From Bdellovibrionales bacterium (GTDB lineage Bacteria; Bdellovibrionota; Bdellovibrionia; Bdellovibrionales; JAGQZY01), in contig JAGQZY010000022.1 in the NCBI GenBank assembly GCA_020435205.1, forward strand, positions 1 through 35,854: 35,854 nt of DNA, in the 5' to 3' direction. Shown one piece after another: positions 1 to 7,977 of this stretch. The notes beneath the pieces are model-generated. The model did not search any database and was not told where the DNA came from. It worked only from the letters and a program-made list of their open reading frames with translations. The number at the start of each line of letters is the position of its first letter. Positions within the stretch are counted from its first letter, which is position 1. Made by a program: the position numbers and the translations under genes.

Positions 1-842
1 TCAAGAATCTCAATGGATTCAATTTGATTATGACGCTCAAGCTGGTCGGCAATTTCACGGCTATCAAAATCTCCATGAATTTTACCGAGAGGGATGTACC
101 CCAAGGCCAGCTTTGGATCAAAGATATCCATGTCCCATTTTTCTTTTAGCCATGTTGCCATTTGGTCTTTCTGACTATCCCCGCTGCTATCGCCCCAAAA
201 AAAGAGTTTAGCCCCTGCTTTATAGTTATACTGAGGGACAGGCCGTTGTTCCACTTTTTGCCAAAAAGCCACCGCAGGAGGAACTCCTGTAACCCCATAG
301 TCCAAATAGAGCCAACCTTGCTTTTGCTCTAAGGTAAATAATTGGTAATCACTTTCTTCAAAGGCCCAATTTGTTGGGTCCATGAACAGGGCATCAACAT
401 GAAATTTTCCAGGCTCGGCATAGATGCCCTCATAGCGATGGATCAATACATTGACATAAATCAGTGCTTCAACCATTTCGTGGGGCGCGGACCGTGAAGT
501 GAACTCGGGCCTTGGACTTAAAAATTCAAACTCCTCATGGAGTTTCATGAGATCCTCGTGGGTCATGTCAGGGTAAGTGGAACCCTTTATCCAGGGTTCG
601 CCTTTTGGCGCAAAGGAATTGACGATATCTATATTCCTCTGCATTTCTTCACGAATATTTTTTTCGTTTGTAAAACGCTGCCCATAGAAATGGTCTTGCC
701 GAATCTTTTGATTGCGATTCAACTCGTACTGCAGAACCTGTAGCCATCGTTCGCGAAAATCTCCTTCAAAAACATCATAGGTGAGTGAAAATTTTGACGT
801 GCTGTCAAGGTCTCTAAAATTGTAACGAACTTGATAGGCCAT
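1..842 (-). CDS. Hypothetical protein, 3' end cut by window edge
   Basis: An open frame runs leftward from an ATG at 842 to the window edge without a stop, giving 280 codons. It begins MAYQVRYNFRDLDSTSKFSL and continues with mixed charged and aromatic sequence, including WIKGSTYPDMTHEDLMKLH and HRYEGIYAEPGKFHVDALF. An AAGGTGG ribosome-binding site lies just before the ATG. There is no signal peptide or membrane segment at the start, so it is probably cytoplasmic. I do not recognise the family. It is divergent from the exported-protein gene at 1028, with about 185 bases between them. Coding is supported by the uninterrupted frame, the ribosome-binding site and natural-looking composition. The opposite-strand frame at 537-743 is a shadow. 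Confidence 0.8.
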   Translation of the reverse strand, partial: MAYQVRYNFRDLDSTSKFSLTYDVFEGDFRERWLQVLQYELNRNQKIRQDHFYGQRFTNEKNIREEMQRNIDIVNSFAPKGEPWIKGSTYPDMTHEDLMKLHEEFEFLSPRPEFTSRSAPHEMVEALIYVNVLIHRYEGIYAEPGKFHVDALFMDPTNWAFEESDYQLFTLEQKQGWLYLDYGVTGVPPAVAFWQKVEQRPVPQYNYKAGAKLFFWGDSSGDSQKDQMATWLKEKWDMDIFDPKLALGYIPLGKIHGDFDSREIADQLERHNQIESIEIL

Positions 843-1027
843 GGACCACCTTCGCGGAAAGGCTGTTAAACGAGGGAATTGGGGTAAAATGATAAAAAGC
901 TAGAATCATGGGGTCAAGAGACAGGTGGGAGTCTGCTAGCGTTAGACAATATGGCTAAAATCTGTAAAAGCCCCTCGACTCTTGGGACCATTTTTCATAA
1001 AAGAAAGCCAACATTCAAGGGGGAGAT

Positions 1028-1708
1028 ATGAGACTGATTCTAGTCCTAATTTCTATTTTATCGATGAGCGTCGCTTCTGCGGCCGTTATTAACCAACCAG
1101 CCTATGATTTAGAGCAGCATTATTTGGGCATCTCTAAAATTTTAGCCGATGAACATGAGAAAAGCGCCTGTGGTGGCGATATAGAGGTCTACACTGCCAA
1201 CGTTGTGGATTCTGTGCGTAAGGCCCGTGAGTACTTCGATTATAATTATGACTGGAACAAAGCCTATGGGCGTTTATTCACCATAGACCCAGTCGTCACC
1301 CATTCACTGGCAACGACTTTGGCTCTCAAAGACATCATGCACATGTTGGATTTCAATAAGCCTCAGACCATTGCCCACGCTTTGAATCGAGTGATCATGT
1401 GGGGGCCGGCTCCAGGAGCCTATGGCAATATGACCTACCTGCAGTTCGGGCAAAATGGTAAACTGGTTTTTGCTGAACTGGTTTTTGACAACAATGGTGA
1501 CTATTATTGGGTCTATAGTGGTGGATCTTTTGCGGTTCGATATAATGTGGACATCACTATTGATGTGACTGTCGGTGGTTCCACTCGGTCTTATTACCTC
1601 AAAAAGGATTTCCACACCAACATGTGGAACATGGTGCCTGTGGTAAACCCTGTGGCCAATCCCTACTTTGAAGGTTTCGTGGACTATCCTTCTGAGTGCG
1701 AAGCATAA
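1028..1708 (+). CDS. Exported protein of unknown function
   Basis: This encodes 226 residues with a clear Sec signal peptide (MRLILVLISILSMSVASA, cleavage probably near residue 18-19), so the product is periplasmic, outer-membrane-associated or secreted. A GGGGGAG ribosome-binding site precedes the ATG. The mature part has an N-terminal helical half (residues 25-125) and a C-terminal half rich in Tyr, Val, Gly and Asn that looks like beta strands (for example GDYYWVYSGGSFAVRYNVDI). Two cysteines, near residues 48 and 224, could form a disulfide. No domain is recognised. The radical-SAM gene starts 49 bases downstream on the same strand, so the two may be co-transcribed. The opposite-strand frame at 1304-1615 is a shadow. 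Confidence 0.85.
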   Translation: MRLILVLISILSMSVASAAVINQPAYDLEQHYLGISKILADEHEKSACGGDIEVYTANVVDSVRKAREYFDYNYDWNKAYGRLFTIDPVVTHSLATTLALKDIMHMLDFNKPQTIAHALNRVIMWGPAPGAYGNMTYLQFGQNGKLVFAELVFDNNGDYYWVYSGGSFAVRYNVDITIDVTVGGSTRSYYLKKDFHTNMWNMVPVVNPVANPYFEGFVDYPSECEA

Positions 1709-1743
1709 TTCTGAAAATTTTGCCTTTTCTGCCTATGGGGTGC

Positions 1744-1758
1744 TAGCCTCGTAGGCTA
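1744..1758 (+). promoter_or_regulatory. Small hairpin abutting the radical-SAM start codon
   Basis: TAGCCT-CGT-AGGCTA is a perfect 6-bp stem with a 3-base loop. Its last base is the A of the ATG at 1758. No Shine-Dalgarno sequence is present in the usual window, so this stem occupies the place where the ribosome would bind. It could modulate translation or could be chance. Confidence 0.35.
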
Positions 1759-2975
1759 TGGGCTCAGCTGACCTAAAAAATCCTAAATCCAGTTTTTGCA
1801 TATTGCCATTTGTTGGCATGTCGATCATGAGCGGTGGACAGAACAAGCCCTGTTGCAAGTTTCGGGACTGGAATGATCAGGACTTAGCCCAAGAAAAAAA
1901 TCTTTCTGAAATCTACCAGTCTGGCTATTACAAAACTTTGCGACAACAGTTCCTTAGTGGTGAGCGACCACAGACCTGTATCCGTTGCTGGGAGGATGAG
2001 GCCAACGGCATCCCATCCTTTCGCCAGACGCGAAACGAATACTATGGGGAGCTTTTTGATGATGAGGTTATCAAACAGCCAAGGGTAAAAATCTTAGAAT
2101 ATGGCTTTGGCAATGCCTGTAATGCAGCTTGCATCACCTGTGAATCCCCTTCGAGCAGCCAGTGGTATAAGGATGATAAAGCTCTTGCTGAAAATCCAAA
2201 GACAAAACGTTTAAACCGCCCCGTGGAAAAACCCATCCGCCAAACCTATGATTGGTCTGATGAGGATTTTAAAAATCTGCGCAGACTTTATTACACCTTT
2301 CACGAAAGCCTGCTTTCCCCGGAGCTCAAGCGTCATCTGCAAAGGATTGTGAACTTGGGCGTGGCTCCTGAGGTGCAAATCGTTTTAAGTACCAACGGGA
2401 CCAACATTCCAGAGCCAGAGTTTTTACAATTGCTGACTCAATTTAAAAAAGTCATTTTACAAATATCGATCGATGGACTTTATGAACAAAACGATTATAT
2501 TCGCTACCCCTTAAAGTGGCCCGATGTGGAAAGTGGTGTGCAGTTCTGGAGGAAGGTCTCTGAGGCCCATCCAAACATTCGTCCTATGATGAGAGCAACG
2601 ATCAGTATCTATAACTTTGCAGGAATTAAAGATTTGATCGAATGGTGGCAGGGCACCATGGGTGCGGGAGCGAAATATAGTTTGGGTCACTGCAGCCATC
2701 CCCAGTATCTCAATGCCTCTATTTTGCCAAAACTCATTAAGGATCACTATTTAAAGAATAGCGCCTTGCCAGAGCGAGTTCGAAAAATTCTTACGGCTCA
2801 AAATCCTTCGATAAAAGATAGGGAACAACATCTCCTCAACCAATTTTATGCTTATACAAGATTTTTAGATCTGCGCCGTGGCCTAAGCTTTAAAAAAACC
2901 TTTCCAAATCTTTTTGAACAACTCAAAAGCGACAGCAATATTTTTGACACCGTCAAAAGCTTAGACAGTCTTTGA
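1758..2975 (+). CDS. Radical SAM protein with N-terminal twitch/SPASM-like cysteines
   Basis: This 405-residue protein carries the radical-SAM signature CNAACITC (CX3CX2C) near residues 119-126, which would bind the [4Fe-4S] cluster that cleaves S-adenosylmethionine. An earlier set of cysteines (FCILPF near residue 13, CC near 33, CIRC near 74-77) resembles a twitch/SPASM auxiliary-cluster region placed before the core. That arrangement is known in a poorly characterised group of radical-SAM proteins. LSTNG and QISIDG fit the later strands of the radical-SAM barrel. The start is fixed by an in-frame TAG at 1752-1754 and by the need to keep FCILPF. There is no obvious ribosome-binding site. 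The substrate is unknown, and no peptide precursor gene is evident nearby. Confidence 0.85.
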   Translation: MGSADLKNPKSSFCILPFVGMSIMSGGQNKPCCKFRDWNDQDLAQEKNLSEIYQSGYYKTLRQQFLSGERPQTCIRCWEDEANGIPSFRQTRNEYYGELFDDEVIKQPRVKILEYGFGNACNAACITCESPSSSQWYKDDKALAENPKTKRLNRPVEKPIRQTYDWSDEDFKNLRRLYYTFHESLLSPELKRHLQRIVNLGVAPEVQIVLSTNGTNIPEPEFLQLLTQFKKVILQISIDGLYEQNDYIRYPLKWPDVESGVQFWRKVSEAHPNIRPMMRATISIYNFAGIKDLIEWWQGTMGAGAKYSLGHCSHPQYLNASILPKLIKDHYLKNSALPERVRKILTAQNPSIKDREQHLLNQFYAYTRFLDLRRGLSFKKTFPNLFEQLKSDSNIFDTVKSLDSL

Positions 2976-3181
2976 GATTCAAGTTTTCTTTATTGGTGAG
3001 GGTTTCCGGTCGGCTCATTAAAGATTAGACATCCCATAATTTTTTCCGGGAATTTTTTTCATGGTCACTTTTGCAAATAGATGTCTTAGGTTAATTTCAT
3101 GGAAACGCTGAAAATAATAAATTTAGGGTTTAGGGATCGAAATTAAAACATGACGTAACCAATACGATAAGGAGATCCCCT

Positions 3182-4555
3182 ATGAAGAAGCCCTTTAAGC
3201 TCTTGCTTGCGCCGATGCTACTTGCATCCCTAGCAGCCTGCGAAAGTTCCTCAAACCTGCCTGGTCCCGACTCTGATGATCTGAGATCAACTGTGGAATC
3301 CAGGAACAGCTTTATTCCTAATACTTTGGAGCAAAAATCAAGCTCCATCCAATCTGAGCTTAAGGAAATTCTTAATTGTAAAGAGGCTTCTACCAATAAA
3401 CGCCTTGAAAAAGAAAAATTCTCTGTGACATGGACAGTGTTGTCTCGAAGTCAGAATAAATACAATGGCCCTACTGTTGTTCAGTCTACGGACAACACAT
3501 ATAGTACAGAAGATGAAGGTAATACCTATACTGAATCGAGTCGTATTGGACGTTGGACGATTGAAGGAGACTCCATTCTAACCAAGGGCCCCATTGGTTA
3601 TAAGGACATTTGTTCCAAGTCTGACGGCTGTGACAAAGAAAAAAGAAAGTGGACAGAAGGTACTGGTGTTTACAAAATTCAACTCCTCAGCCACGCTAAC
3701 CGAGCCTACGAACAAAAATCCATTGAAATGGGTGGAACAAACTGTTCTCTATCTAACTCAGAAGTGGATAGTGCTACCGTAGTGCAAGGCACTTATCGCA
3801 TCATGGGTGAGGACAGAAAAGCTATGCTCCATAAAGTTGTGGCTAAAGGAGATATCTATTGCTCTTCTAGTAACTACTATAACGATGACAAGAAAGTTTA
3901 CATTGGTAAAGGTGTACAAATTAGCAAGATGATTGTCTTAGCAGATAGCTTTCCTCAGCCATTAAGATCTCGAAACACAGAAGACGAATTTTTTAATCCC
4001 CCGGTTGACCACATGGGCTTAAGCGGCGCATGTAGTAGAACCATCGTTTTTTCTGGAGAAGAAGTGACGATGAATGGTGAGCGCATTAGTGGGTCCTCTT
4101 CTGAGCTATTGGAAGTGAAAATTGATGGTAAAGTAGAGGCTCTTGAAGAATGGAAAAAATCTAGAGAAGACGGTTTGCAGACCATCGCTCGCCTTGAAGA
4201 TGAAAAGGAAAGAGCCAGAATCAACTTAAGACAGTCTGAAGCTGCCCATGATAAGGCAAAAACGGATGCTGACACCCTAGGACGAGAAGCTCGTCGTTTA
4301 GACAATGAAGCTGTTGAGGCGGAAACTGATCGCGATCGAGTTCTTGCTGATCCTAATGCAACGGAAGACCAAAAAGTGGATGCTCGCACCAAGGCCATCG
4401 ACAAAAGGCGTTTAGCTGCGAAAGCACAAACGGATAAAGAAGCTGCTGATCAACATGTGATTAGTACAGAAGCTGCAAAAAACCGCGCTGACTCTGCATT
4501 GAGTGATGCGGAAAGAGCTTTGGACAGTTTTAAAGCTAAGCACAGTGATCTATAA
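3182..4555 (+). CDS. Lipoprotein with long C-terminal coiled coil
   Basis: This 457-residue protein starts with a lipoprotein signal peptide ending in the lipobox LAAC, with Cys20 as the lipidated residue. AAGGAG precedes the ATG. Residues 20-310 are Ser/Thr/Asn-rich with several paired cysteines (around CSKSDGC and CSSSNYY), consistent with a disulfide-stabilised periplasmic domain of unknown fold. Residues about 325-457 form a highly charged, Ala/Glu/Lys/Arg-rich heptad-like coiled coil (for example RINLRQSEAAHDKAKTDAD). It may therefore be an envelope lipoprotein with a spacer or oligomerisation arm. The gene stands alone between an intergenic gap of about 200 bases and a strong terminator. 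The frames at 3594-3782 and 3955-4404 are shadows. Confidence 0.85.
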   Translation: MKKPFKLLLAPMLLASLAACESSSNLPGPDSDDLRSTVESRNSFIPNTLEQKSSSIQSELKEILNCKEASTNKRLEKEKFSVTWTVLSRSQNKYNGPTVVQSTDNTYSTEDEGNTYTESSRIGRWTIEGDSILTKGPIGYKDICSKSDGCDKEKRKWTEGTGVYKIQLLSHANRAYEQKSIEMGGTNCSLSNSEVDSATVVQGTYRIMGEDRKAMLHKVVAKGDIYCSSSNYYNDDKKVYIGKGVQISKMIVLADSFPQPLRSRNTEDEFFNPPVDHMGLSGACSRTIVFSGEEVTMNGERISGSSSELLEVKIDGKVEALEEWKKSREDGLQTIARLEDEKERARINLRQSEAAHDKAKTDADTLGREARRLDNEAVEAETDRDRVLADPNATEDQKVDARTKAIDKRRLAAKAQTDKEAADQHVISTEAAKNRADSALSDAERALDSFKAKHSDL

Positions 4556-4582
4556 CTAAGTAGACACTATTCAGAATAAAGA

Positions 4583-4615
4583 AAAAGGAGCCTCCCCCCA
4601 ATAGAGGCTCCTTTT
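4583..4615. terminator. Bidirectional Rho-independent terminator
   Basis: AAAAGGAGCCTC pairs with GAGGCTCCTTTT around a 9-base loop. It ends in a run of eight T on the plus strand and has an A run on the 5' side. It lies between two convergent genes (the lipoprotein at 3182 and the TPR-like gene at 4645), so it can stop transcription from both sides. Confidence 0.9.
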
Positions 4616-4644
4616 TTTTGAGACTTCGAATTGAAAAGATTGGC

Positions 4645-5319
4645 CTAAGAAGCCAATTGTTGTTTGTAAAGCGCGACCTTGTCGGGATCGGTTTCATTCT
4701 GCAAACAAATGCCAAAAGCCTCTTGAGCCTTTGAGCGAAACCCAGAGCGATTGTAGGCAAAGCCTAAGCAAGCCCAAGCTTTATTCATGTTGGGATGGTC
4801 GAGGACAACTTCCTCAAGCAGGTCGATAGCTCTGGCTCCATCAATGTTTTTCCAAAATAAATGATGGGCCAAAATAAAACGGGCTTCGCTTTCTACCACG
4901 GAGGCATATGTGAGAGTTTGCAGAGCACGCTGTCCCCGTTGGTAATCCCCTTCACTGAGCCATTGGTAGGCTTCGAGAAGGCGCACCCACTCAATCACCT
5001 CAGGATGCGCTGGGTCGTTAAGGGCCGCCTGTTTTACCCAAGGACAACATTTCTGTATATCCTCGCTTTTGAAAAACTCAACCTGGGCACCCAACAAAAA
5101 AAGCTGAGGATCTTCAATGAGATCGTGCTGTTCGCTGATGATCAGATCAATGAGGTCTTCGCAGGTCGACCATTCGCCGGAAGCGAAAAGGCTTTTCAAC
5201 TGGCCCATGAGCGATTGCGGGCAAGAGTGCCGCTTCAGAAATGACCGAGCCGTGTCTTTGATGAACCCCTCTGACGCCGGCTCGAGGTATGCAAGTATGT
5301 CCGTTTGTTTGGTCCCCAT
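4645..5319 (-). CDS. TPR-like helical-repeat protein
   Basis: The chosen start is the ATG at 5319, preceded by GGGGGGAG at good spacing. An ATG 57 bases upstream lacks a comparable site. The product is 224 residues with no signal peptide and is predicted almost all helical. The C-terminal third (roughly residues 150-220) has tetratricopeptide-like pairs of helices, for example NKAWACLGFAYNRSGFRSKA followed by a second helix, so a scaffold or protein-binding role is likely. No enzymatic motif is visible. The gene is convergent with the lipoprotein gene and shares its terminator. The exact partner or process is unknown. Confidence 0.8.
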   Translation of the reverse strand: MGTKQTDILAYLEPASEGFIKDTARSFLKRHSCPQSLMGQLKSLFASGEWSTCEDLIDLIISEQHDLIEDPQLFLLGAQVEFFKSEDIQKCCPWVKQAALNDPAHPEVIEWVRLLEAYQWLSEGDYQRGQRALQTLTYASVVESEARFILAHHLFWKNIDGARAIDLLEEVVLDHPNMNKAWACLGFAYNRSGFRSKAQEAFGICLQNETDPDKVALYKQQLAS

Positions 5320-5636
5320 TTTTCTCCCCCCAGAAAAAAATAATTCCCCAATTATTTTTAGGTACCATTTTGGCACCTGAAGAACTTTTCATTTTTCTAG
5401 CCAATTTTGTAAAGAGATAAATTCTTATACTCAGTATAGCATTTCCTTCTGGAATTTTTTTTATCAGGCCGGACCCATGTCTGTGCTGGGTAAAGCCATA
5501 TTTCCTAGTGAGTTTAGCCCTTTAAATAGCCATGTAATCTTTACAAAAAAACCGGACTCCTGCAGAGAATTATGCCTTACATTATAGGTAAATTTTTTCT
5601 AAAACATGAGGGTACATTTTATCCGGGGAGAGCCTT
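5320..5636. other. Intergenic region upstream of two divergent genes
   Basis: These 317 bases separate the leftward TPR-like gene from rmuC and should hold both promoters. I could not fix a convincing -35/-10 pair for either gene. A perfect 13-bp palindrome, TATACT-C-AGTATA, lies at 5426-5438, and an imperfect dyad (AGGTACC/GGCACCT) lies near 5360-5378. Either could be an operator. No small gene or RNA is evident. Confidence 0.5.
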
Positions 5637-6833
5637 TTGGAATCCATTGTCATTCTTTTTGCCGCACTGGGCTGGTTACTGTTCCTGTCTTTATTAGTGG
5701 TTTGGTTTCGCCATTACCGCAGTCTGATTCAGGTTCGTGAACAATTAAAAAGCAAAGAAGTCGAAGCCGAGTTCCAAAAGGCAGCATTGGTGCAGTTGAA
5801 AGACGAGATGAAGGGAACTTTTGAGAGTTTAGCTCAACAAACTTTGAAAGGTTCTAATGAGCAATTTTTAAAAATGGCAGAATTGCGTCTCAACCAGCAA
5901 AGTGAGTCAGCTCTTCATAATTTTGATAAAAGAAAAATGGAAATTAATAATATTGTTGAGCCACTTAAAGACACCTTGGGACAATTTTATAAAGAAGTGC
6001 AATCGATGGAGAAAGAGCGCCAGCGCTCCTACGCATTGGTGGAAACCGAGATAAAAAAAGTGGTGGAAAACAGTGCTGAGCTGTCAAAGGAAACACGAGC
6101 TCTTAAAGATGCTCTCAAAAAGCCCCACGTGCGGGGGCGCTGGGGCGAAGTCCAATTAAAAAATTGTGTAGAGCTGGCCGGCATGTCCGAATACGCCGAT
6201 GTGAGTTTCCAAGATTCTACTGATATTGATGGCAAACGCCTGATCCCAGACATGATTGTGAATATGCCAGGGGGGCGCAAAGTCATCGTGGATGCTAAAA
6301 CACCCATAGATGCCTTTTTATCATCATTAGAGGCCGACACCGAAGAACTCCGCAATGCCGAAATGCTTCGCCATGGAAAGCAGGTCAAAGAGCATGTGAA
6401 AAAACTATCTTTGAAAGCTTATGGTGAGGTTTTTGAAGATAGTGCCGACTTTACAGTGATGTTTCTACCCAATGAATCTTTTTTGTATGCTGCTCTAGAA
6501 ACCCAGCCTGACTTGGTTGAATATGCCATGGAGAAAAAGATTCTTTTAGCGACTCCTCCCACATTGGTTGGCCTACTTAAAGTGATTCGCTACGGTTGGA
6601 ACGAAGATAAGCTGGCAAAGAATGCCGAAGAGATTTCAAAAATTGGAACTGAGCTACATAAACGTCTTTCTGACTTTGTGGAAACCTTTGTGGATATCGG
6701 CAAAAGCATTGATTCTGCTCAAAAGAAGTACCAACAAGGGCTCAATCGACTCAATTCTCGGGTTCTCGTACAAGCCAAAAAGATGGAATCCCTTGGGGCC
6801 AAGAGCCATAAAGAGCTTCCGCTAGATCACTAA
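5637..6833 (+). CDS. rmuC: RmuC family DNA recombination protein
   Basis: This 398-residue protein has the RmuC layout. There is one N-terminal membrane helix (residues about 4-25, ending WFRHYRSL), a coiled coil (about 30-130), and then the RmuC domain. Hallmarks include KPHVRGRWGEVQLKN, PDMIVNMPGG, VIVDAKTPIDAF, MFLPNESFLYAALE and LLATPPTLVGLLKVI. RmuC has a nuclease-like fold and in Escherichia coli limits inversions at short inverted repeats. The start is a TTG with GGGGAGAG upstream, and the membrane helix begins immediately after it. The gene appears to be a single-gene unit. It is followed by an intergenic gap of about 200 bases that contains a 17-bp repeat. Confidence 0.93.
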   Translation: MESIVILFAALGWLLFLSLLVVWFRHYRSLIQVREQLKSKEVEAEFQKAALVQLKDEMKGTFESLAQQTLKGSNEQFLKMAELRLNQQSESALHNFDKRKMEINNIVEPLKDTLGQFYKEVQSMEKERQRSYALVETEIKKVVENSAELSKETRALKDALKKPHVRGRWGEVQLKNCVELAGMSEYADVSFQDSTDIDGKRLIPDMIVNMPGGRKVIVDAKTPIDAFLSSLEADTEELRNAEMLRHGKQVKEHVKKLSLKAYGEVFEDSADFTVMFLPNESFLYAALETQPDLVEYAMEKKILLATPPTLVGLLKVIRYGWNEDKLAKNAEEISKIGTELHKRLSDFVETFVDIGKSIDSAQKKYQQGLNRLNSRVLVQAKKMESLGAKSHKELPLDH

Positions 6834-6845
6834 TTCATCCACTTT

Positions 6846-6862
6846 GTTTCAAAGTGAGACAA
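6846..6862 (+). repeat. 17-bp dyad element, copy 1
   Basis: GTTTCAAAGTGAGACAA is identical to the sequence at 24188-24204. It contains a near-perfect inverted repeat, GTTTCA-AAG-TGAGAC. It lies 12 bases after the rmuC stop and about 120 bases upstream of the sigma-28-like promoter of the exported-protein operon. Here it also overlaps a second hairpin, CACTTTG-TTT-CAAAGTG (6840-6856), whose left arm the other copy lacks. Confidence 0.6.
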
Positions 6863-6984
6863 CAATTCTACTTTTTTAGCAGCTTCTTCAAAAACGAATT
6901 ATAATAAGGAGTGTGGGAAAGCTGCTCAATTTTATTCAGCTTTTTAAAAAAACAGCATTCTCAGAAAGTATGGTCGGCTTGGCC

Positions 6985-7012
6985 TAAAGTTTAGGGGACT
7001 TTAGACCGATAG
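6985..7012 (+). promoter_or_regulatory. Sigma-28 (FliA)-like promoter
   Basis: TAAAGTTT at 6985-6992 matches the enterobacterial FliA -35 consensus exactly. ACCGATAG at 7005-7012 matches six of eight positions of GCCGATAA. The spacer is 12 bases rather than the usual 11. Transcription would start near 7018-7020, leaving a short leader that keeps the AAGGGGGG ribosome-binding site before the GTG at 7038. Confidence 0.55.
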
Positions 7013-7037
7013 ATAATATAGACGCAAGGGGGGATCT

Positions 7038-7976
7038 GTGAAACTTGCGATATTGATAATCTTAATACCAACCTTGAGTTTGGGTGCCGGCCTGACCGAC
7101 GGTGATAACGTATTTGATACAGGAACTAACACGGGTACGGTAGACACCACTCCGCTACCGGCCGACAATGGCACCAATTTGGACACTGGCAATGATGGAA
7201 ACCTCGATAGCGTGGGGACGATGACCGAAACCGATTCTGGTGGTCGTATGAATGCCTCTCAATCCAAAGATGACTCTGGCAGTACACAAATGCTTGGCAT
7301 GATCATGGGTGCTATGTTTGCGGCCATGTGTGGTCCTCACAATCCTGCGGCTTGTGTGATGTCAGCTCTTTCTTTTATGGACGCCCTTGCATCTGGAAAA
7401 AACAAAGGGAACTCTATTGATTTTGAAAATAGTTTATCCCCAGATGGGACACCCTTGCCTGGCACCGAAAATGCTAGCGTTGAAGAGGCAAAAAAGCAGT
7501 TAGCAGCCCTTAAGAGTAAAGGCTTTGTTGCTAATGCGGATGGCTCGGTGACCGGACCTGATGGTACTCAGTATACTGCTGAAGATATGGCCTCTGCAGA
7601 AGATATGATGGCTAAGGGTATGTCGCCAGTTCAGGCTGCCGCAGGTATGGACGCTCTCGATAAAGTCAAAGATGAAGCCTCTGGTGCGCTCGACAAAGAA
7701 GTGAGCGATGCCAAAAAGAAAATTGCTAAAGCTGCTGCAAGTGGGGCCAGTGGTGGCGGTGGTTCAGGTAACGCAGCCACAATTATTATTGAAGATAGCG
7801 CTGACAAGGATCCCAACAAAACAAAGGGGAGAGGGCCAGCGAGCGAACTTGCCAAATTTTCAAAAAACTTTGGCGGTACGCCAATTGGAATTGCTCTTGC
7901 CGATATTTTCACAATTGTAAGAGAAAAATATAAAGAAAAAGATAAACAAAGCCAATTCATTAACAAAGAGTTTTGA
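7038..7976 (+). CDS. Exported low-complexity protein, first gene of a secreted-protein pair
   Basis: This 312-residue protein has a Sec signal peptide (MKLAILIILIPTLSLGAG). The start is GTG, with GGGGGG in the ribosome-binding position. After an Asp/Asn/Thr/Gly-rich segment comes a hydrophobic, Met/Ala-rich stretch with two cysteines (MLGMIMGAMFAAMCGP, residues about 90-105). A charged helical region follows, then a Gly/Ser linker (SGASGGGGSGN). The C-terminal block contains GRGPASELAKF and DIFTIVREKYKEK. That block shares GRGPAS and a D-(I/M)-(F/W)-x-(I/V)-x3-Y-K pattern with the next gene. The family is not recognised. One base separates it from the 7978 gene, so the two form an operon. Opposite-strand frames here are shadows. 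Confidence 0.85.
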   Translation: MKLAILIILIPTLSLGAGLTDGDNVFDTGTNTGTVDTTPLPADNGTNLDTGNDGNLDSVGTMTETDSGGRMNASQSKDDSGSTQMLGMIMGAMFAAMCGPHNPAACVMSALSFMDALASGKNKGNSIDFENSLSPDGTPLPGTENASVEEAKKQLAALKSKGFVANADGSVTGPDGTQYTAEDMASAEDMMAKGMSPVQAAAGMDALDKVKDEASGALDKEVSDAKKKIAKAAASGASGGGGSGNAATIIIEDSADKDPNKTKGRGPASELAKFSKNFGGTPIGIALADIFTIVREKYKEKDKQSQFINKEF

Positions 7977-7977
7977 T

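Noticed and set aside
3144-3170. Sigma-28-like TAAA-N15-TACGATAA before the lipoprotein gene.
   Set aside because: The -10 element overlaps the AAGGAG ribosome-binding site of the gene at 3182, so the resulting transcript would lack it.
5360-5378. Dyad AGGTACC/GGCACCT considered as a terminator.
   Set aside because: There is a mismatch in the stem and no T run on either strand. It lies upstream of genes on both sides.
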